In this document: positions 8,034-15,150 of the stretch, piece after piece | How positions within the stretch are numbered: position 1 is the first letter of the stretch | Layout: every line of letters starts with the position of its first letter | Virus record (IMG/VR): IMGVR_UViG_3300030380_001611 | Location: 1 to 24,730 of that record | Length of the DNA: 24,730 nt | Source: a virus | Strand: one strand, 5' to 3' | The notes under the pieces: model-generated | Told to the model about the DNA's origin: nothing | The model's input: the letters and a program-made list of their open reading frames with translations, nothing else | The model's database searches: none | Position numbers and translations under genes: made by a program

Positions 8034-11000
8034 ATGGCAGAACAAAATCAAATAAACACTTCAGCAAGTTCTGAATTTGATATATTTCAAAAACCAACTC
8101 CTATTATTTCTGAATCTGAATCCATTGTTGTACCACAAATAGAAGAACAAAAAACTAAAGAAGTAAAACAAGAAGAAGACGAATTTAGTATTTTTCAAAA
8201 ACCTACTATTAAAGTTGACCAACAACAAGAAGATGAGTTTAGTATTTTTCAAAAACCTAATCAATCAATTGTAAGCACTCCTCAAAAAACAAAAGAATTT
8301 AGTAACGCAGCCAAAATAAGATATGGTATTGATAAACAAAATACTTTCTTTGGTAATGCATATCGTGTTGCTAAAGCTGGAGTTCAAGCTGCATTTGACG
8401 CTGAAAAAGATTTTAAAGATTATATAAAATATAATTACGAAAAAGAACAATTAAAATTAAAACAAAAATATGGAGAGTTAGCATCAGGTGCTTATGATGA
8501 TGACACTTTAGTAAAAGCTGCAGAGTTTGCAACTTTTATGACAGACCCTTTTTATATTCTTGCTTACATGACTCCATGGGGAAGAGCAGCAACAGCTTCA
8601 TTTAAAGGATTAGCAGCCGTATCAGGTACAACAGTTGGACTAGATGTTATGTTAGACCAACTTGCTACAACAGGAACTATTGATGCAAAAAATGTTGCAC
8701 TCTCAGCAGGAGCTGCTTCAGTTCTTGGACCAGCATCTGTTAAAGCTTTTAATGGTATTAGTAAATTATTACCTGGTGCAGATAAAAGACAATTATTAAA
8801 AGTAATTGGTATTGTTGAAGGAAAAAAAGCAAAAGATTTAGGTATTAGTAAAGCTGAGTTTCATAAATTACAAAAGATAGCAGGTGATAAAGAAATATTA
8901 TCTTTAAATAAATCTATTAAAAATGCTGAAATAAATTTTGTTAAACCTATTGCAGAACAAACAAAAATATTTAATGCTGCAGAAAAAAGAATTGAAAATC
9001 AAATTGCTAAATTTAAAAAAAGTAAAGCTAAAAAATCTGTAGCAAAAGTTACTGCATTAGAAACTAAAAAACAAAAAGATGCAGAAGCATTTAAATCTGC
9101 TCAAAAGGCTTTTTGGAAAACACAAAGTAAAGAAGCACAAAAAGTAAATGAACTTATTGCTAAAAGAGAATTTACTTATTTAAAAAAATTAAAAGAATCT
9201 CAAAGTTTAACTCAAAATGTTGCACAAGCTGTAGTATCAGCTACAGTTAGACCTGCTTTAGGTGGTGCTATTGGTTATGGTTTTGGTAAATTGTGGGGTG
9301 GTGATGATGCTAATTTAAATAATTGGATGTTAGCTGGAGCTACTTTAGGACAACTCCAAAAGATGATACAAAAAAGTGGTAAAGTATTTGCTAATAATGA
9401 AAAAGGATTTTTAAAAAATATTATTTATAATGAAGCAACAAGATTATCTTTTCAAAAAGCTAGAGAATTAACTGCAACTACAACTTCTACAAAATTAAAT
9501 GCCTTTGGTGGACCTACTTCTGACTTTGGTAAAAGATTATTTCAAGAATTAGATTCTCCTTTTACTAAAAATTCTTCTTCATTTATTGCTGACAATATAA
9601 AACAAACATATGGTTCAAGAATTTTTAATATGTTGCAAGGTACTACAGCTCAAGAACAACAACTTGCATTAAATATTGTTAGAGGTTCTAAGAAAAAAGC
9701 AACACCAAAAGTTAATAAATTAGTTAGAGATATAAAATCATATTTAAATGATTTTTTAGGTGAGGCAAGAGCAGTAAATATTGGATTAAGAAATGATAAA
9801 GGTCAAAGAATTGATACAATAAAAGATTATTTTCCTAGAGTATGGCAATGGGATGCTGTTAAAAAAAATCCTGAAGAGTTTAAAAAAACTCTTGCTAGTA
9901 TTTTTAAAGAAGTTGGAAAGCCAGGTCAGAAAAAAAATCCTAAAGGAGCTGCAGAAGGATTTTATGAAACATTAAATAAAAGTATTGGAGATGGTTTTTA
10001 TAACAAAATTGCTATCAATGATATTGTAAGTAATATATTAGCAGGAAAAACATCTAATAAATCTATTATAAAAAATTTACCATTAGCTGATGCATTACAA
10101 ACAAAAAGAACTTTAACAGGACCTTATGCTAAAGTTGAAAAAATTTTAGAAGATAAAGGTTACTTAGTAAATGATGTTAGTTCCATATTAAATAATTTAA
10201 TTAATTCAAGTGCTAATTCAATAGCGTTTGCTAAAAATTTTGGTAATCAAGGACAATTTTTAAATACATATTTTAAAAGAATTGTTGATAAATATAAAGG
10301 TAATCCAAATGCTGGAGAGTTAGCTTCAAAAGAAATTGGATTAATTATGAAAAGTATTGATGGATTTTTTGATAGATATGGACAAGTAAGAAGAGGAGCT
10401 GTTCAAACAGGTGCAGGTATTTTATCAACTATAGCTAATTTAAATATGTTGGATAGAGTAACTATTGCTTCATTAGGTGATTTAGTTCAACCTTTTACAA
10501 ACTCAAATAATTTTACAAGTTGGATAAGAGCATTAAAAGATACAAGTATTAAATTAAAAAATCAAACAGGTGCTGCAAGAGACTTTGCCATTGCAAGTGA
10601 TAAAGCTGTTCAACAATCATTATTAAAAACTTTATCACCACTAGATGATGTAACTAATACAGCAAAATTAATGGGAACAAAAGGCACATTAAGAAAAGCT
10701 AACGAAGCTGGTTTTAAATTTATGGGTCTTCAATGGTTAACAGGTTTTGCAAGAAGATATGCTTATAATACTGGTGCAATAGATGCATTTATTTCATCAA
10801 AAAAATTAGCAACATATGCTTCAAGAAATAATTTAACTGATAATAAAGCATTAAGATTAATAGGTGATGTATCTAAATATGGATTATCCCAAAATCAAGC
10901 ATTGCGTTTAGGTAAATTTAATAACTTTGATGAGGCTATTAAAACTAAATTTGGTAAAGATACTTTAAATAATGCAGGAATTGTTGCTTCTAATAGAGAT

Positions 11001-12374
11001 GCATTAATACCTCAAGTATCAAATAGATTATTATTTACACAATCAAGAGACCCACTTGTTAGATTAATGGGTCAGTTTATGTCATGGACTTTAGCTAAGT
11101 CAGCACAAACAAATAAACTATTACAAAGAATTGAAAATGGTGATACAAGACAATTAGTAAAATTATTAGCAGCCGTTCCTGTATATGGTAGCATACAACA
11201 ATTAAGAGAGATTGCTAAATACGGAGAAGTTAGAACTGATTTAGATACTCAATCTGATAAATGGTTTGCCGAGTCTTTAAGATTGTCAGGTATAGCAGGA
11301 ACATTACCTGAATTATTTATAGGTAGATTAACAGGACCAGGTTCAAGAGAACCTTGGTATTTGTTTGCACCAGCATTTAGTATTTTAACAGATGCAGGAG
11401 ATATAGGTAAAGATGCTGCTTTAGGAGATTTTGATAAAGCATGGAGAAGATTTAGTGAAAGAATTGCTCCTTTACCAACATGGAGAAGATGGATTGAAAA
11501 ATTATTTCCAGGAATGGATTATAAAGCACCTATTCCTGAAAGTTCTTTTAATAAAAGAATTGGATTTAATACAGGAGATGTAGTAGATATAAATATGGCA
11601 GCTCAAAAATCTGCAGAAGAAGCTATGAAAGAAGGATTTCCTACATATCGAAATGAAAAAGGTGAAGATATTTCACTTAAAGAAATGGAAGCAAATATTA
11701 AAAAACAGGAGAAAGAAAAAATGAATATAAAAGATACAGTAAAAGCTACTGTGGTTGCTGGAGCATTGGCAACAGGAGTAAATGCTGATGTATCTAAAGC
11801 ACAAGATAATTTCTTGTTACCTAAAGAGAAACCTAAAGTAGAAGTAGTTCAAAAGGAAAAACCTAAAGACTATAGTAAACTTTCTGAGTTACCTGAAGAT
11901 AAAAAGAAATTTCTTTTAGATAGTGCTTCAGTAATATATCAGAACAATCAAGGTAAAGATGTACCTTCAGATATTTTAATTGCAATTGCATTAGAAGAAA
12001 CTGGATATGGTACTAGCAGATTCTATAAAGAAGGTAATAATTACTTTAATATGGTTGCTGAAAAAGGTGATGATAGAATAAAAGCAAAAGGTGATAACAC
12101 ACAAGTTGCTAAGTTTAAATCACCATCAGAGAGCTTAGATAAATTTTACACTTGGGTAGAAAATAAACCTCACTATGAAAATGTTAGAAAAACATTAGAA
12201 AAATATAAAGAAGGTGAAGCTACTAAGGGTGATATTATTGACGCAATCTCAGATACAGGTTGGGCAGAGAACCCAAACTGGTCTAAGAATGTAAAATCAA
12301 TACTAAAATCTAGAGTAAATGGCAAACACTCAGAAGAGTTGAAGAATCTTGAAAACTCACTATTTAAAAAGTAG
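8034..12374 (+). CDS. Very large internal virion protein with C-terminal glucosaminidase-like domain
   Basis: 1446 residues, close in size to T7 gp16 (about 1318 aa). The N-terminus carries three copies of EF(D/S)IFQKP at residues 14-21, 50-57 and 68-75. A long mixed helical region with a glycine-rich hydrophobic stretch (ALGGAIGYGFGKLWGG) follows. The C-terminus, about residues 1289-1446, resembles the FlgJ/Bax-type glucosaminidase fold (PF01832): VIYQNNQG, SDILIAIALEETGYGTS with candidate catalytic Glu1321/Glu1322, NNYFNMVA and SPSESLDKFYTWV. In T7 gp16 the cell-wall lytic domain is at the N-terminus; here it is at the other end. The likely role is an ejection protein that opens peptidoglycan during DNA entry. 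An embedded start at 11721 may also give a free lysin (listed separately). Confidence 0.8.
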   Translation: MAEQNQINTSASSEFDIFQKPTPIISESESIVVPQIEEQKTKEVKQEEDEFSIFQKPTIKVDQQQEDEFSIFQKPNQSIVSTPQKTKEFSNAAKIRYGIDKQNTFFGNAYRVAKAGVQAAFDAEKDFKDYIKYNYEKEQLKLKQKYGELASGAYDDDTLVKAAEFATFMTDPFYILAYMTPWGRAATASFKGLAAVSGTTVGLDVMLDQLATTGTIDAKNVALSAGAASVLGPASVKAFNGISKLLPGADKRQLLKVIGIVEGKKAKDLGISKAEFHKLQKIAGDKEILSLNKSIKNAEINFVKPIAEQTKIFNAAEKRIENQIAKFKKSKAKKSVAKVTALETKKQKDAEAFKSAQKAFWKTQSKEAQKVNELIAKREFTYLKKLKESQSLTQNVAQAVVSATVRPALGGAIGYGFGKLWGGDDANLNNWMLAGATLGQLQKMIQKSGKVFANNEKGFLKNIIYNEATRLSFQKARELTATTTSTKLNAFGGPTSDFGKRLFQELDSPFTKNSSSFIADNIKQTYGSRIFNMLQGTTAQEQQLALNIVRGSKKKATPKVNKLVRDIKSYLNDFLGEARAVNIGLRNDKGQRIDTIKDYFPRVWQWDAVKKNPEEFKKTLASIFKEVGKPGQKKNPKGAAEGFYETLNKSIGDGFYNKIAINDIVSNILAGKTSNKSIIKNLPLADALQTKRTLTGPYAKVEKILEDKGYLVNDVSSILNNLINSSANSIAFAKNFGNQGQFLNTYFKRIVDKYKGNPNAGELASKEIGLIMKSIDGFFDRYGQVRRGAVQTGAGILSTIANLNMLDRVTIASLGDLVQPFTNSNNFTSWIRALKDTSIKLKNQTGAARDFAIASDKAVQQSLLKTLSPLDDVTNTAKLMGTKGTLRKANEAGFKFMGLQWLTGFARRYAYNTGAIDAFISSKKLATYASRNNLTDNKALRLIGDVSKYGLSQNQALRLGKFNNFDEAIKTKFGKDTLNNAGIVASNRDALIPQVSNRLLFTQSRDPLVRLMGQFMSWTLAKSAQTNKLLQRIENGDTRQLVKLLAAVPVYGSIQQLREIAKYGEVRTDLDTQSDKWFAESLRLSGIAGTLPELFIGRLTGPGSREPWYLFAPAFSILTDAGDIGKDAALGDFDKAWRRFSERIAPLPTWRRWIEKLFPGMDYKAPIPESSFNKRIGFNTGDVVDINMAAQKSAEEAMKEGFPTYRNEKGEDISLKEMEANIKKQEKEKMNIKDTVKATVVAGALATGVNADVSKAQDNFLLPKEKPKVEVVQKEKPKDYSKLSELPEDKKKFLLDSASVIYQNNQGKDVPSDILIAIALEETGYGTSRFYKEGNNYFNMVAEKGDDRIKAKGDNTQVAKFKSPSESLDKFYTWVENKPHYENVRKTLEKYKEGEATKGDIIDAISDTGWAENPNWSKNVKSILKSRVNGKHSEELKNLENSLFKK
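8073..8258 (+). repeat. Three copies of an EF(D/S)IFQKP peptide motif
   Basis: In the 1446-aa protein, residues 14-21, 50-57 and 68-75 (DNA 8073-8096, 8181-8204, 8235-8258) read EF-D/S-IFQKP. The last two share the longer form EDEFSIFQKP. The linkers are Glu/Gln/Lys-rich and look disordered. Repeated short aromatic motifs in a disordered tail often serve as docking peptides; the partner is not known. Confidence 0.8.
11721..12374 (+). CDS. Possible nested in-frame gene: exported glucosaminidase/endolysin (217 aa)
   Basis: Inside the 1446-aa virion gene, codon 1230 is an ATG preceded by AGGAG (11707-11711) with a 9-base gap, as good as or better than most gene starts in this window. The peptide that would begin there reads like a Sec signal: MNIKDTVK, then a hydrophobic core ATVVAGALATGV, then N-A-D with a plausible cut after VNA. 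A Lys/Pro/Glu-rich linker and the whole glucosaminidase-like domain follow to the shared stop. This would yield a free, periplasm-directed lysin of normal endolysin size from the same frame. No other lysin is visible in the window. The motifs are seen; use of the start is inference. Confidence 0.4.
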   Translation: MNIKDTVKATVVAGALATGVNADVSKAQDNFLLPKEKPKVEVVQKEKPKDYSKLSELPEDKKKFLLDSASVIYQNNQGKDVPSDILIAIALEETGYGTSRFYKEGNNYFNMVAEKGDDRIKAKGDNTQVAKFKSPSESLDKFYTWVENKPHYENVRKTLEKYKEGEATKGDIIDAISDTGWAENPNWSKNVKSILKSRVNGKHSEELKNLENSLFKK

Positions 12375-12403
12375 TTGACATTAAAGATATTTCTCTCTAT
12401 AAT
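12375..12403 (+). promoter_or_regulatory. Consensus sigma70 promoter for hsp20 / lysis-side module
   Basis: TTGACA at 12375-12380, a spacer of exactly 17 bases and TATAAT at 12398-12403: a perfect match to the bacterial housekeeping promoter. It begins right after the stop codon of the 1446-aa gene (TAG 12372-12374). Transcription should start near 12410, giving a leader of about 53 bases before hsp20. It would allow host polymerase to express hsp20 and the genes after it independently of upstream virion genes. Confidence 0.85.
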
Positions 12404-12411
12404 ATACTAAG

Positions 12412-12430
12412 CAACGCCCATTTGGGGTTG
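12412..12430 (+). other. Stem-loop at the very 5' end of the hsp20 transcript
   Basis: CAAC-g-CCC (12412-12419) pairs with GGG-GTTG (12424-12430) around an ATTT loop, with one bulged G: seven pairs in all. It lies within a few bases of the predicted transcription start and is not followed by a T-run, so it is not an intrinsic terminator. A hairpin at the 5' end could protect the mRNA or tune its translation. Confidence 0.5.
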
Positions 12431-12462
12431 TATATAAATATCGCTTAACGAAAGGATAACAA

Positions 12463-12882
12463 ATGACACGATATAATTTAATAAACTTTGACCCATTTAA
12501 AAACTTCTCTATCGGTTTTGATAGAATGTTTGACTCACTAAATGAGGTCTCACAAATAAACACTTCTAATTTTCCACCTTATAATATAAGAAAAATTAAG
12601 GATGGTCAATATCAAATAGAGATGGCATTAGCTGGGTTCTCTAAGAAAGACATTAAGTGTGAGTTGCAAGATGGCGTACTTACAATTAATGCTAAGAAAG
12701 AAGATAAAGATAACGATACTTTAATACATCAAGGTATTGCATCTAGAAGTGTTGTTAGAAAATTTACTCTTTCAGAGTACATTAAAGTAGAAGGTGCTGA
12801 CTTTATAGACGGAGTTCTTAAAGTTAAACTCTTTGAAGAATTACCTGAAGAGAAAAAAATAAAAACAATTAAGATTAAGTAA
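12463..12882 (+). CDS. hsp20: Small heat-shock protein, IbpA/Hsp20 family
   Basis: 139 residues, the normal length for IbpA-type proteins. The N-terminus FDPFKNFSIGFDRMFDSL matches the IbpA/B start. The alpha-crystallin domain runs from about residue 38 (PPYNIRKIKDGQYQIEMALAGFSKKDI) through GVLTINAKK, YLYQGIA-like IHQGIASRSVVRKFTL and GADFIDGVLKVKLFEELPEEKK. ATP-independent holdases of this family bind unfolding proteins in the cytoplasm. In a phage the likely role is keeping virion or replication proteins, or host proteins, soluble late in infection. Hsp20 genes are known in marine phages. It is the first gene after the promoter at 12375; AAAGGA precedes the ATG. Confidence 0.95.
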   Translation: MTRYNLINFDPFKNFSIGFDRMFDSLNEVSQINTSNFPPYNIRKIKDGQYQIEMALAGFSKKDIKCELQDGVLTINAKKEDKDNDTLIHQGIASRSVVRKFTLSEYIKVEGADFIDGVLKVKLFEELPEEKKIKTIKIK

Positions 12883-12890
12883 TCTTATAA

Positions 12891-12933
12891 CTGGGCATCA
12901 AGAGAAATCACAACGCAGCCTTGCTCTGCCCAG
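12891..12933 (+). other. Intergenic stem-loop between hsp20 and holin-like gene
   Basis: CTGGGC (12891-12896) pairs with GCCCAG (12928-12933). After a four-base bulge, AGAG (12901-12904) pairs with CTCT (12924-12927), leaving a 19-base loop. It fills most of the 66-base gap between hsp20 and the next gene, is unusually GC-rich for the window, and has no T-run after it. It could be an RNA processing, stability or translation-control element. Confidence 0.45.
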
Positions 12934-12948
12934 TACACAAAGGACAAT

Positions 12949-13320
12949 ATGATTCCATATAAACTATTATTCAATATAGGTTCAAAAGCTGTTGGCACTT
13001 ATATGAACAGACGTAAAGAAAAGAGTGAAAGAAAACACGCTATTGCTTTACAAGAGATGGCAACAGGAAACGAAAGAGCAAAAAGAAATGGTTCTTTATT
13101 CTTAGATTTAATTCTAGGTTCATTTATACTTGCACCATTAGGAATACTTGGCTATGCTACATTTTGGGGAGACCAAGATATGTTAGCTAAAGTAGAATTT
13201 TATTTTGAACAACTTAAAAATATACCTGAGACTTATCTTTGGTTAATCTTTATAGTTGTTGGAGGTAACTACGGAATATCCGTAACTAATTTATTAACAG
13301 GGAAAAAGTTTAAAAAATAA
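12949..13320 (+). CDS. Holin-like membrane protein (123 aa)
   Basis: AAAGGA lies just upstream of the ATG. The N-terminus is basic and helical (MNRRKEKSERKHAIALQEM). Two hydrophobic helices follow at about residues 49-72 (SLFLDLILGSFILAPLGILGYATFW) and 96-112 (YLWLIFIVVGGNYGIS), with a short Lys-rich tail. A cytoplasmic basic N-terminus, two or three membrane helices and a conserved-looking GxxYGI near the C-terminus resemble the '3TM holin' families in marine phages and gene transfer agents. Its place downstream of virion genes and before an i-spanin-like protein supports a lysis role. The exact family was not verified. Confidence 0.6.
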   Translation: MIPYKLLFNIGSKAVGTYMNRRKEKSERKHAIALQEMATGNERAKRNGSLFLDLILGSFILAPLGILGYATFWGDQDMLAKVEFYFEQLKNIPETYLWLIFIVVGGNYGISVTNLLTGKKFKK

Positions 13321-13332
13321 TGAGGACACATT

Positions 13333-13404
13333 ATGATAAAGCTAATAAAGAAACTTTGGAAAAAGTATGTGGAGTGGTTATTCAAAGATTTTTATAAGGA
13401 TTAA
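13333..13404 (+). CDS. Possible tiny basic amphipathic peptide (23 aa)
   Basis: The reading frame ATG 13333 to TAA 13404 encodes MIKLIKKLWKKYVEWLFKDF plus YKD. It is preceded by GAGGAC nine bases before the ATG and fits exactly between two genes. The sequence is amphipathic, with hydrophobics (I, L, W, V) and lysines in helical spacing, like membrane-active peptides. It is short enough to be chance, but the ribosome site and the fit in the gap support it weakly. Confidence 0.4.
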   Translation: MIKLIKKLWKKYVEWLFKDFYKD

Positions 13405-13407
13405 TTA

Positions 13408-13770
13408 ATGAAAGTATCTGAGAACACAGCAGTATCAATGCCAATAAAAAATATGATTGGTATTGTTGTAGCTGTATCTATGGGTATCTTTGCATATACA
13501 GAATTGACTAGCCGATTAACAAGTCTTGAAACATCAAGAGAATTATTTCAAGCTGATTTACTTAAGAAGTCTGAGCAGTTACCTGTTGACCAAGAACAGC
13601 TAATGTTGTTGGAGGACCTTTATAAGACTACCGAGAAGATAGAAAAAAGAATTGAAGATATGATGCACAATAAAGTCAACATACAATTCTTACAAAAACA
13701 AATGGAAAAAGCTTTAGCAGATATAGAAGTATTAAAAGATAAGGTAAGAGCAAATGGGAAGAATCACTAG
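13408..13770 (+). CDS. Membrane-anchored coiled-coil protein, i-spanin-like (120 aa)
   Basis: The start MKVSENTAVSMPIKNMIGI runs into one transmembrane segment (about residues 14-31, NMIGIVVAVSMGIFAYTEL). The rest is charged helix with heptad hydrophobics, first around LTSRLTSLETSRELF, then VNIQFLQKQMEKALADIEVLKDKV. An N-terminal anchor with a long coiled-coil outside is the topology of inner-membrane spanins. I also recall the S-E-x-T-x-[VI]-S-M-P-[IL] start from a conserved marine phage protein. It lies among holin-like and small exported proteins, which fits lysis. A virion role cannot be excluded. Confidence 0.55.
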   Translation: MKVSENTAVSMPIKNMIGIVVAVSMGIFAYTELTSRLTSLETSRELFQADLLKKSEQLPVDQEQLMLLEDLYKTTEKIEKRIEDMMHNKVNIQFLQKQMEKALADIEVLKDKVRANGKNH

Positions 13771-13918
13771 AAAACTTTTAAATTACATAGATGAAATGAA
13801 AAGAAATCTAAAACAATTAGATTATTCTAAGCATCTTAAAAAGGAAGTAGAAATAAATGGAACAGGTACACATAAATATAGAATTAAATATGGACCAAAC
13901 AAAGGGAAGGTTTTATGA
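13754..13918 (+). CDS. Small basic protein (54 aa), unknown
   Basis: ATG 13754 lies inside the end of the previous gene (17-base overlap), and the TGA overlaps the next ATG (ATGA at 13915-13918). These two tight overlaps argue for a real translated gene. The product is basic (MGRITRKLLNYIDEMKRNLKQL... ending YRIKYGPNKGKVL) with a helix then a short beta-like tail. No family recognised. Confidence 0.6.
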   Translation: MGRITRKLLNYIDEMKRNLKQLDYSKHLKKEVEINGTGTHKYRIKYGPNKGKVL

Positions 13919-14127
13919 TAGCTGAAGTAGTCGCCCTTCTAATGTTTATTGGACCTGAAATTAAGGAGCATAGAATACAACCATCTATGTCCGTTTGTTT
14001 AAAACATAAACGTGAAGCAAGTAGAACAATTCAAAACGATATATCTTATAAATGTATAAAGTCTAAAGCAGAATTAGATGAAAATATTGATGGGTCTAAA
14101 TCTATTAGAGCATTAATATTACAATGA
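13915..14127 (+). CDS. Small probably exported protein with two cysteines (70 aa)
   Basis: It starts by ATGA overlap. The first 13 residues are hydrophobic (MIAEVVALLMFIG), a possible anchor or uncleaved signal. The remainder is charged, with two cysteines about 20 residues apart (SVCLKH and SYKCIKS) that could form a disulfide outside the cytoplasm. It overlaps the next gene by four bases. It pairs with the following protein, which has the same layout. I recall similar small Cys proteins at the ends of late modules in marine phages; a spanin or exclusion role is speculative. Confidence 0.6.
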   Translation: MIAEVVALLMFIGPEIKEHRIQPSMSVCLKHKREASRTIQNDISYKCIKSKAELDENIDGSKSIRALILQ

Positions 14128-14339
14128 TGAAATTTGAATTGGTTCTTATATTATGCTCTGCATTGTATGGAGATTGTAAAGAACCACAAATATATCCTAA
14201 AATATTTGATAGTCATTATGATTGTGCAACATCAGGTTATTTAAATTCTATAACATCATTACAACAACTTGGTCCTGAAACTGTAGATAGATTTAGATTA
14301 CAGGTAAGTTTTAATTGTAATCAAGTAACAGAATCTTAA
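14124..14339 (+). CDS. Small probably exported Cys-containing protein (71 aa)
   Basis: Starts at ATG 14124 or the adjacent ATG 14127. The N-terminus FELVLILCSALYGDCKEP is a short hydrophobic signal followed by cysteines. Further cysteines are at SHYDCATSGY and at VSFNCNQ near the C-terminus. I recall the pattern [LI]C-x-x-x-x-G-x-C ... D-C-x-x-x-G-Y ... F-x-C from a conserved family of small marine phage proteins. The residue before the first Cys is Leu, so it is a poor lipobox. Function unknown. Its TAA shares the CTTAAG palindrome with the stop of the opposing gene. Confidence 0.65.
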   Translation: MMKFELVLILCSALYGDCKEPQIYPKIFDSHYDCATSGYLNSITSLQQLGPETVDRFRLQVSFNCNQVTES

Positions 14340-14590
14340 GCTAAATACTTAGCAATTTTTTCCAAAACATCATGCATATTGTCAAATTTTGTTTCAGCTT
14401 CTCTAAGCATAGCTGAGATAATACCTGAGTTTTGTTTTTTAAAATGTAAATGTATTTTATCTCTAGGATATAAAGACTTTTCAATAATAAATTGACCTTG
14501 ATTATTTATAATCAATTTAAAGATAGCTAAGTCAGCTTCTTTTCTTTTAACTCTTTTGCTAGTCTTTTTTATTTTTCGAGGTACTATCAT
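14336..14590 (-). CDS. Hypothetical basic protein (84 aa)
   Basis: Last gene of the leftward arm. The N-terminus is very basic (MIVPRKIKKTSKRVKRKEADL). A beta-alpha stretch follows (LAIFKLIINNQGQFIIEKSLYP) and a C-terminal helix ends EKIAKYLA. The basic head suggests nucleic acid contact. No family recognised. It overlaps the upstream gene by 32 bases. Confidence 0.55.
   Translation of the reverse strand: MIVPRKIKKTSKRVKRKEADLAIFKLIINNQGQFIIEKSLYPRDKIHLHFKKQNSGIISAMLREAETKFDNMHDVLEKIAKYLA
14340..14361 (+). terminator. Weak candidate intrinsic terminator for the + strand
   Basis: GCTAA (14340-14344) and TTAGC (14349-14353) form a five-pair stem with an ATAC loop, followed by AA and six Ts (14356-14361). 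It is placed right where rightward transcription should end. It lies inside the 3' end of the opposing gene, and the stem is short with only two G-C pairs, so its strength is doubtful. Confidence 0.35.
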
Positions 14591-14894
14591 GTTGTTTTCT
14601 AAGTAAGTCCATCAAAAAATCATCATCAGATTTTTCTTCACCTAACTTTGTTAATGGTTTTTCATTATTAGTATATACCTCTATTGTCTTGATACGCATG
14701 GGGTTCGTCATAAATATAGGAAATTTAGGATTGGATTTTGATTTAACCATAAAGAAGCCATCTTCAGCAACACCAAATGTTTCTATATTTTTAATATCTA
14801 AATCATTTGAGCCGATTAAACAAATTCTTAAATTGTAAACTGGTGGTGTTCCGTTAACACGATTACCACTCATATCATATATTTTATTTACCAT
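14559..14894 (-). CDS. Hypothetical protein (111 aa)
   Basis: Beta-rich first two thirds (NLRICLIGSNDLDI, EDGFFMVKSKSN, PIFMTNPMRIKTIEVY), then a charged helical tail (KSDDDFLMDLLRKQHDSTSKNKKD). It has no transmembrane segment, no cysteine motif and no known catalytic signature. It overlaps genes on both sides, consistent with a compact leftward operon downstream of the replication genes. Not recognised. Confidence 0.6.
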   Translation of the reverse strand: MVNKIYDMSGNRVNGTPPVYNLRICLIGSNDLDIKNIETFGVAEDGFFMVKSKSNPKFPIFMTNPMRIKTIEVYTNNEKPLTKLGEEKSDDDFLMDLLRKQHDSTSKNKKD

Positions 14895-15150
14895 TTTCTT
14901 TTACAGATTGTACAGAGCCATCATCATCAATCAAGCTATCTACACTTTCAGTATATATCTCGTTTAGTCTTTCATTGTTTCTTTGTATTTTCTTTTTTAG
15001 ATGGTCTTTTAAATCGTGAATCTTAACGTATAACATTTTATCTATTGTAGGATTTATTCCATACATAGGTAAATCATTTAACGAAGATATAATTCTTCTA
15101 AACCCTCTTGCTCTTTTTTCTAATTGTGTTATTTTTTGTTCTTCAATCAT
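14884..15150 (-). CDS. Hypothetical helical protein (88 aa)
   Basis: Mostly helical and charged, with heptad-like runs at IEEQKITQLEKRARGFRRIISSL and VKIHDLKDHLKKKIQRNNERL, and an acidic Ser/Asp tail. It may form a small helical bundle or coiled coil. It overlaps the DUF3310 gene upstream by eight bases and the next gene downstream by eleven bases. No family recognised. Confidence 0.6.
   Translation of the reverse strand: MIEEQKITQLEKRARGFRRIISSLNDLPMYGINPTIDKMLYVKIHDLKDHLKKKIQRNNERLNEIYTESVDSLIDDDGSVQSVKENGK

Noticed and set aside
12404-12462. ROSE or fourU RNA thermometer in the hsp20 leader
   Set aside because: The visible hairpin is at the 5' end and does not pair with the AAAGGA ribosome site; no UUUU or anti-SD stretch found.
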